Positions 59,034-64,000 of a stretch of 64,000 bases of DNA are shown piece by piece (position 1 is the stretch's first letter; each line of letters begins with the position of its first letter). The notes below the pieces were generated by a model, which was not told the origin of the DNA, ran no database searches, and worked only from the letters and a program-made list of their open reading frames with translations. The position numbers were made by a program, and so were the translations under genes. The stretch is from Bdellovibrio sp. (GTDB lineage Bacteria > Bdellovibrionota > Bacteriovoracia > Bacteriovoracales > Bacteriovoracaceae), in assembly GCA_022729855.1 (NCBI GenBank), contig DZBG01000002.1, positions 1 to 64,000 on the forward strand, written 5' to 3'.

Positions 59034-59978
59034 ATGACATTGAATGAAAAAGTTAATCAAGTCTTAGAACAAGCAAAAAAATGTGTTTTCGGTCAGGATC
59101 AAATGATTGAATCAATCCTTGCGGCCCTTATTTGTGAAGGGCACCTTCTTATTGAAGGGATGCCGGGTCTTGGTAAGACCTTATCAGTCTCAATCATGAG
59201 TAAGTTATGTGATCTACAATTCCAAAGAGTTCAGTTCACACCAGATTTACTTCCTTCAGACTTGATTGGAACAATGATCTATAATCAACAGAAACAAGAA
59301 TTTACAACGAAATTTGGCCCAATATTTACTCAGCTAGTTCTAGCAGATGAGATCAACCGCTCCCCAGCCAAAGTACAGGCTGCACTACTTGAGGCCATGG
59401 CCGAAAAACAAGTGACGATCGGAGATAAAAGTCACAAATTACCAACTCCTTTTGTTGTCCTTGCGACTCAGAATCCTATTGAGCAAGAAGGGACCTATAG
59501 TTTACCAGAGGCACAGTTAGATCGTTTTATGATGAAAGTTCATGTGGATTATCCCGATTTTAATTCTGAAAAAAGCATTCTTGAATTAAAACCGCAACAG
59601 ATCGATCATCTTACTCCTGTTCTGACTCAAGACGATTTTAGACAATTGAAAGAAAAAGTTGAAAGTATATATATCGATGAAAAAATTAAGGACATGATTG
59701 TTCGTATTGTTCATGCCACAAGACCTCAAAGCCAATATTTTGTTAAAAAATATGACGGTGCTATTACTGCGGGAGCTTCTCCTCGTGCTTCAATTTGGTT
59801 ATACAAAATTGCCAAGTATAAGGCCTTCCTAGAAGGGAAAGATTTTGTGACTCCTGAACACTTGTTAAGTATTGTTCCTAATGTGCTTGCTCACAGAGTA
59901 ATAATCTCTTATGAAGCACAAATTGATAAATTGAACCCAAGAAATTTAGTGAGCGCGATCGCCTCTAGCGTAATTTAA
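59034..59978 (+). CDS. MoxR family AAA+ ATPase
   Basis: MoxR ATPases act as chaperones that assemble or activate VWA proteins, often in envelope stress or Bat operons. The 314-residue protein has Walker A EGMPGLGKT (about residues 40-48), Walker B VLADEINR and the ATQNPIEQEGTY sensor region. The arginine finger region SPRASIWLYKIAK completes the pattern. It opens the five-gene Bat-type group, with the DUF58 gene beginning 2 bp downstream. Confidence 0.93.
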   Translation: MTLNEKVNQVLEQAKKCVFGQDQMIESILAALICEGHLLIEGMPGLGKTLSVSIMSKLCDLQFQRVQFTPDLLPSDLIGTMIYNQQKQEFTTKFGPIFTQLVLADEINRSPAKVQAALLEAMAEKQVTIGDKSHKLPTPFVVLATQNPIEQEGTYSLPEAQLDRFMMKVHVDYPDFNSEKSILELKPQQIDHLTPVLTQDDFRQLKEKVESIYIDEKIKDMIVRIVHATRPQSQYFVKKYDGAITAGASPRASIWLYKIAKYKAFLEGKDFVTPEHLLSIVPNVLAHRVIISYEAQIDKLNPRNLVSAIASSVI

Positions 59979-59980
59979 TT

Positions 59981-60820
59981 ATGAACTTAAAAGAAATTCA
60001 AAAAGTTGTTGGGATGATTCAGTCCCACGTCTTTAGAAATTCAAACTCATATACTTCAGGGATTTTAAAATCTCATTTTAGAGGTAGTGGACTTCAGTTT
60101 AAAGAGCATCAGGTTTATGTTCCTGGTGATGATGTTCGATTTATTGACTGGAAACTATCGGCGAAGTCTTCTCAGGCCTTTGTGAAAACTTTTGAAGAAG
60201 AGAGAAATGTAGAAATTTTTATTTGTGTTGATCTCACTCCGACACTCTATTACGGGCACAACAGAATTTCAAAGCTTCAAGGCATGGTTGAAACTGTGGC
60301 CCTCTTTTATCTTTTAGCTAAAGAAACTCAAGACTTAGTAAGAGTAGTTATCTGGGGAGCAGGAGAAGAAATTATTCTTCCTGCCAAAAAAGGGCATGAA
60401 GGATTAGTCTTTTTTGTTGCTCACTTAGAAAGATTGGGGATTTTGAAAGAAGATGGAACTCCAAATTTTGACATGCAATTTAAACTACAACCTGTAAGTG
60501 AAAAAAAGAAATTTGTCCGGTTAAAAAGTTTACTCGCCAGAAAAAAAGAAGTTATTTACCTCGGTGACTTATCAGCGATTGAAGACATAGAAGAGTTCTC
60601 AAAGCTCTTTTCTTTTAAGAATATGAATTGTTTTAGATTTTATTCACCAGTAGATAAATTAAGTAAATCTCCATTTTTTATGAAAATAAAAACAGGAACA
60701 GGAAAAGTTGTCGTTGGCGATATCCTTGTGAATAAAGAAGAGTTACTTAAAAAACAACGGTATAAAGAAATTGGCGTCCACGAACGTTATCTAGAAAAAG
60801 TTGTAAGAGAGCTAATGTGA
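59981..60820 (+). CDS. DUF58 protein
   Basis: The 279-residue cytosolic protein has the DUF58 signature SGLQFKEHQVYVPGDDVRFI and IDWKLSAKSSQ, followed by a VWA-like core with ICVDLTPTLYYG. These proteins usually sit between MoxR and VWA genes and are thought to join them in one complex. The C-terminal part has a basic patch. It overlaps the next gene by 4 nt (GTGA). Confidence 0.88.
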   Translation: MNLKEIQKVVGMIQSHVFRNSNSYTSGILKSHFRGSGLQFKEHQVYVPGDDVRFIDWKLSAKSSQAFVKTFEEERNVEIFICVDLTPTLYYGHNRISKLQGMVETVALFYLLAKETQDLVRVVIWGAGEEIILPAKKGHEGLVFFVAHLERLGILKEDGTPNFDMQFKLQPVSEKKKFVRLKSLLARKKEVIYLGDLSAIEDIEEFSKLFSFKNMNCFRFYSPVDKLSKSPFFMKIKTGTGKVVVGDILVNKEELLKKQRYKEIGVHERYLEKVVRELM

Positions 60821-61563
60821 AATTAATAGTCATCACCTTATCCATTCTCATTTCCCTATCGTGCTTTGCAAATATTGAAATGCGAGCGAATCTGCCTTCT
60901 GAAGTCACAGCGGGAGAAATGATTTCAGTAAAAGCTGAAATTACAAAGATTGAAGGCAATACAAAGATCTCTCATCTTGTTGGTCAAACATTAGATGACT
61001 CAATCTATATAAATAAAATTGGCCTTATTGAGAGAAATGCAGAATTTCCTAACGGTTTTATTGATCTATCCATCATTTTTTTGAAGGAAGTTAAGACTAT
61101 TCCACTTATAAGCTTAGACAACTCAATAAAGCTTTATATTCCTAATGTAAAAGTTAGGCCAGTGGCAGAAGTTAAGGACTATCTTCTTATCGACTGGTCA
61201 CTTCCTTTTAAATTACCTTGGTGGGTTTATCTCGTAATTATGAGTGTGTTAGCGGTTGGGCTCATTTTTTTAAATAAGTATCCTAAAATGAAAGAACGAA
61301 AACTTAAGCTAAAGGAAAAGAAGGAGCTTTGGGCCCAACTTTTAGGGGCGAGTACTGAGGAAGAAATCTTAAAAATTTGGTATGCACGAAACATCTATTT
61401 TGAACAATTCCCAGACTTAGTAAGTACTTTTAGAATTTGGGAAAATAAGGTTTATCCTTATTTTTTTAAAAAAGACCAAACGGTTGAAGATAAGACTCAA
61501 ATAAGAAATTTATATCTAAAATTTGTAAGTGAATTACCAACAAGGAGTGATTATGGAGTATAA
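60817..61563 (+). CDS. Secreted/membrane protein of the Bat group
   Basis: From GTG 60817 the 248-residue protein has a signal peptide (IVITLSILISLSCFA) and a periplasmic beta-rich region of about 105 residues. One membrane helix follows (WWVYLVIMSVLAVGLIFL), then a cytoplasmic basic tail with helices. This topology and position match the small DUF4381-like or BatD-like component found between DUF58 and BatA genes. I cannot assign the exact family. It overlaps batA by 11 nt. Confidence 0.7.
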   Translation: MKLIVITLSILISLSCFANIEMRANLPSEVTAGEMISVKAEITKIEGNTKISHLVGQTLDDSIYINKIGLIERNAEFPNGFIDLSIIFLKEVKTIPLISLDNSIKLYIPNVKVRPVAEVKDYLLIDWSLPFKLPWWVYLVIMSVLAVGLIFLNKYPKMKERKLKLKEKKELWAQLLGASTEEEILKIWYARNIYFEQFPDLVSTFRIWENKVYPYFFKKDQTVEDKTQIRNLYLKFVSELPTRSDYGV

Positions 61564-62524
61564 ATCTCCGCTTCTTGCTCTTTTAGGGATTGTCACTTTT
61601 ATCTTCTGGTCTTTAGAGTACTGGAAAGTATTTCAGACGGCCTTAGTGACTTTACCTAAAGCACATAGATCAGCTTTTAAGATTTCATTTCGCGGGCTTC
61701 TTTTTGCGATGGGTACACTCGCTTTTGGGTTTATAAGTTATTCGCTCACTCAGCCAAGATTACCTCACAAGTTTTCACCTTCATCAATTGAAGTGAATGA
61801 TATTGTTCTGTGTATAGATGTTTCTCGATCAATGCTAGCGGAAGATCTAAAGCCTAATCGTTTAGAAGTGGCTAAAGAGAAAATAAGACAATTTGCTGCC
61901 TTGAGGCCTACAGATAGAATCTCTGTTGTGATCTTTTCAGAAAAAGTTTTAACACTTCTCCCACTTACTACTGATCCGACTTTGGTTGATCAGGTCTTAT
62001 CTGATATCTCTATTGGATACTTGGGGAGTGGAACAAATATTGGGGATGCTTTAGGTCTTTCTGTAGCAAGAGCAGTAAATAGTGAAACAAAAAACAAAGT
62101 TATTGTTCTGCTAACTGATGGTGTGGCCAATGTGGGAAATCTCACTCCCATGCAGGCCGCAGAAGAAGCCAAAAAGCATAATATTAAGGTTTACACGATT
62201 GGTCTTGGAACTGATGGAGATGCTAAGATTCCAACCGGAAACTCTTTTTTTGGTAAGCAGTATCAATTAATTCCTGGTGGCTCAATCGATTATAAAGTTC
62301 TGAAAGATATTTCAAATCTTACTGGTGGGAAATTTTACCCGGCCAAAAGTGAGAAGGCCTTACAGGAAATTCTTACTGATATTCAAAGTTTAGAAAAAAC
62401 AGAAATTAAAGTTCAAAACCAAATTGTTTATGATGAAAAATATTTTGACTACCTTCTTTATGGAGTGGCCTTGCTTGTCTTAGTTGAAATCCTTCGACGC
62501 CTCGTTGTGAAGGAGGTTGCATGA
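61553..62524 (+). CDS. VWA-domain membrane protein, BatA-like
   Basis: The 323-residue protein has two N-terminal membrane helices and a VWA domain at about residues 80-270. The MIDAS motifs are DVSRSM, a Thr (PLTTDP) and LLTDGVANVG. A C-terminal membrane segment (FDYLLYGVALLVLVEIL) completes it. ATG 61553 follows AAGGAG. BatA-type proteins form complexes with MoxR and BatB in aerotolerance-type operons, with the VWA domain in the periplasm. The stop overlaps the next gene by 4 nt (ATGA). Confidence 0.88.
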   Translation: MEYKSPLLALLGIVTFIFWSLEYWKVFQTALVTLPKAHRSAFKISFRGLLFAMGTLAFGFISYSLTQPRLPHKFSPSSIEVNDIVLCIDVSRSMLAEDLKPNRLEVAKEKIRQFAALRPTDRISVVIFSEKVLTLLPLTTDPTLVDQVLSDISIGYLGSGTNIGDALGLSVARAVNSETKNKVIVLLTDGVANVGNLTPMQAAEEAKKHNIKVYTIGLGTDGDAKIPTGNSFFGKQYQLIPGGSIDYKVLKDISNLTGGKFYPAKSEKALQEILTDIQSLEKTEIKVQNQIVYDEKYFDYLLYGVALLVLVEILRRLVVKEVA

Positions 62525-64000
62525 CTTTTGTTTACGGAAATTATCTTGTAGGCATTATTGTTTTCTGGATAGTTTTAGCTCTCTTTGTTTTTAGGGGAGA
62601 ATCTCGGTTTTTTAATTTTGTGAATACTTATTGGTTCTTAAAAAGAAGATGGCGCCATTTTATTGGGACTGGCCTGTGGCTATTTGCAGTCTTGGGTCTC
62701 CTTCTTAGTTTAATGGATTGGCGTGGACCAGAAGAGAGAATAAAAACTCAGGTTTCAGAGGATAAAACCATCATCCTTATTGATACATCTGCTAGTATGC
62801 TAGCTGAGGATGTGAAACCTAGCAGACTTCAAAAAGGTGTCATGCTGGCCAAGCATTTTATTAGAAGAGCACCTGGACAGCAAATGTCTGTAGTTGCCTT
62901 TGCTGAAGTTCAGCGCAAAATTGTTCCTTTTACAACTGACATTGATCTATTGGATGCAAGACTTGATAGTTTGAAAAACTTGAGAAATCACAACGGTTCC
63001 TCGGCCTTGACAATTGCCCTTCAGGAATCAATTCAGTACTTTAAAGAAAGTGGAGATGACTCTGGCAATATCATCATTATTACTGATGGTGAGGAAACTG
63101 CCGGTGGGATCGATCTTAAAATTCCAAAAGACATTAGAGTGGCACTTGTTGGAGTGGGGACGACAAATGGTGGACGAATTCCACTTGATGATTCTCGCGG
63201 GTTTCGTCTTGGATATAAAAAGTTTAAGGGCCAGGATATTACGACGAAACTTAATCCGAAATACTTTGAAACACTTCAAAAAAGCATCCCTGTTTCTAAA
63301 ACCTGGATACTTGGGAGTTATTCACTTCCTAGTGATGAAATAGCTTCATTTTTTAAAACAGAAAAGTCCAAATCTCAAAAACAACAAGATATGGTTGTTC
63401 GCCCTGTAAAAATGGAATTAATTGTTATTCCGTCACTTCTGTTATTTATCTTGGGTCTTATTTTCAGATCAATGACCCCTTATAGACTCTCATCACTTAT
63501 TGTGGTTTTCCTTTTTAGTTCTCAGATTTTTGCACAAAATCCTGAGAAGCCGAAAAAAGAATTAAGTCCTGAAATACTTAATAAGCTTAGTCAGCTTGAA
63601 AATGGGAAGTTAAATGCTGGCGAAAGATTAAAACTTGCCGATGATTTGCAAAAAGAAGGTGAGACTGAACATTCAATCTCTCTTTATCAAGAATCTTTAG
63701 AGTCTGGGGATAATGTTCCGGTTGAAAGTATTTTTAATTATGGAACGGCACTTCTTAAAAAGGGCGATATTTCTCAAGGACTATCAGTTTACCAAAAAAT
63801 TAAAGACTCGCTTCCTAAAGATGAATTGGATTCTTATCTCGAAAAAATAGCCCAAAATACTGTCCATGCTTTAAATAAGAAAAAGCAACAGGAAGAACAA
63901 AAAAAACAAAAACAAAAAGAAGATAAAAATAAGAAAGAGGATGATTCAGATAAAAAAGGCGAAGGCCAGTCTGGATCTAATGATAAAGAGAATCAAAAAA
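62521..64000 (+). CDS. VWA-TPR fusion protein, BatB/BatC-like, cut by window end
   Basis: The open frame from ATG 62521 runs 493 codons to the window edge without stop, so the gene is incomplete. It has two N-terminal membrane helices and a VWA domain with MIDAS DTSASML, then FTTDIDLL and IIITDGEETAGG. Two more helices follow near residues 300-340. The second ends SSQIFA, like a signal peptide or anchor. After this come TPR-like helices (ERLKLADDLQKEGETEHSI, YGTALLKKGDISQG) and a lysine/glutamine-rich tail. This combines the usually separate BatB and BatC. It overlaps batA by 4 nt. Confidence 0.85.
   Translation, partial: MTFVYGNYLVGIIVFWIVLALFVFRGESRFFNFVNTYWFLKRRWRHFIGTGLWLFAVLGLLLSLMDWRGPEERIKTQVSEDKTIILIDTSASMLAEDVKPSRLQKGVMLAKHFIRRAPGQQMSVVAFAEVQRKIVPFTTDIDLLDARLDSLKNLRNHNGSSALTIALQESIQYFKESGDDSGNIIIITDGEETAGGIDLKIPKDIRVALVGVGTTNGGRIPLDDSRGFRLGYKKFKGQDITTKLNPKYFETLQKSIPVSKTWILGSYSLPSDEIASFFKTEKSKSQKQQDMVVRPVKMELIVIPSLLLFILGLIFRSMTPYRLSSLIVVFLFSSQIFAQNPEKPKKELSPEILNKLSQLENGKLNAGERLKLADDLQKEGETEHSISLYQESLESGDNVPVESIFNYGTALLKKGDISQGLSVYQKIKDSLPKDELDSYLEKIAQNTVHALNKKKQQEEQKKQKQKEDKNKKEDDSDKKGEGQSGSNDKENQK

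Noticed and set aside
1-64000. tRNA or rRNA genes, prophage or transposon content
   Set aside because: No T-loop consensus, rRNA core sequence, integrase, transposase or phage structural gene was seen on either strand by reading.

Overview
The window is AT-rich, densely coded bacterial chromosome with no mobile element, CRISPR array, tRNA or rRNA gene that I can find. The gene set (SRP RNA next to dnaX-ybaB-recR, a Roadblock protein beside an MglA-type GTPase, a DksA-like protein, a full dcw cell-division/peptidoglycan cluster, one flagellin, RNase J, a PilZ protein and a Bat-type MoxR/VWA operon) points to a Gram-negative, flagellated member of the Bdellovibrionota, most likely a low-GC Bacteriovorax-like lineage. 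That placement is inference from gene content, not a search.

Layout. 1-458: SRP RNA with its promoter and the dnaX leader. 459-4635: dnaX, ybaB, recR, Roadblock protein, mglA, dksA-like. 4654-22147: mtnP followed by the dcw cluster (rsmH, ftsL, ftsI, murE, murF, mraY, murD, ftsW, murG, murC, murB, FtsQ-like, ftsA, ftsZ), closed by a terminator. 22167-24431: MlaE/MlaF/MlaD-type lipid transport genes. 24428-27875 (minus): a secreted protein, a membrane zinc-finger protein, RNase J and uridine kinase. 27979-31178: prmA, rsmE, RDD protein, HldE-type adenylyltransferase, an unknown. 31179-33729: flagellin with a structured leader, PilZ protein, LpxH-like hydrolase. 42268-33726 (minus): fliD, fliS, FliT-like, a GT9-like protein, a helical protein, histidine kinase, response regulator, NAD kinase, recN. 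42500-48722: membrane protein, small protein, a triple DnaA-box cluster, CysQ-like phosphatase, nth (minus), rlmE, a penicillin-binding transpeptidase, lepB. 48729-53850: dps and mutS2 (minus), then an NFACT/RqcH-like gene and a secreted protein. 53901-64000: a 1278-residue lipoprotein, an RlmI-like methyltransferase, and the moxR/DUF58/BatA/BatB-C operon, cut by the window end.

Most genes are housekeeping, in tight operons with 1-17 nt overlaps. The unusual signals lie in details. dnaX has a run of ten A residues after which both alternative frames stop within a few codons, a layout suited to making a short gamma form. MurD and MurB sit in their usual places but lack canonical active-site residues. 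The Mla-type ATPase keeps only Walker A. The flagellin leader can form mutually exclusive terminator and anti-terminator stems. fliD appears to start at CTG. An FtsQ-like gene seems to be transcribed without a leader. Three perfect DnaA boxes lie within 42 bp at 44517-44558. mutS2 and an NFACT/RqcH-like gene are divergent with overlapping start codons, joining two steps of ribosome rescue. A flagellar operon carries a two-component system and a GT9-like protein of unknown role.
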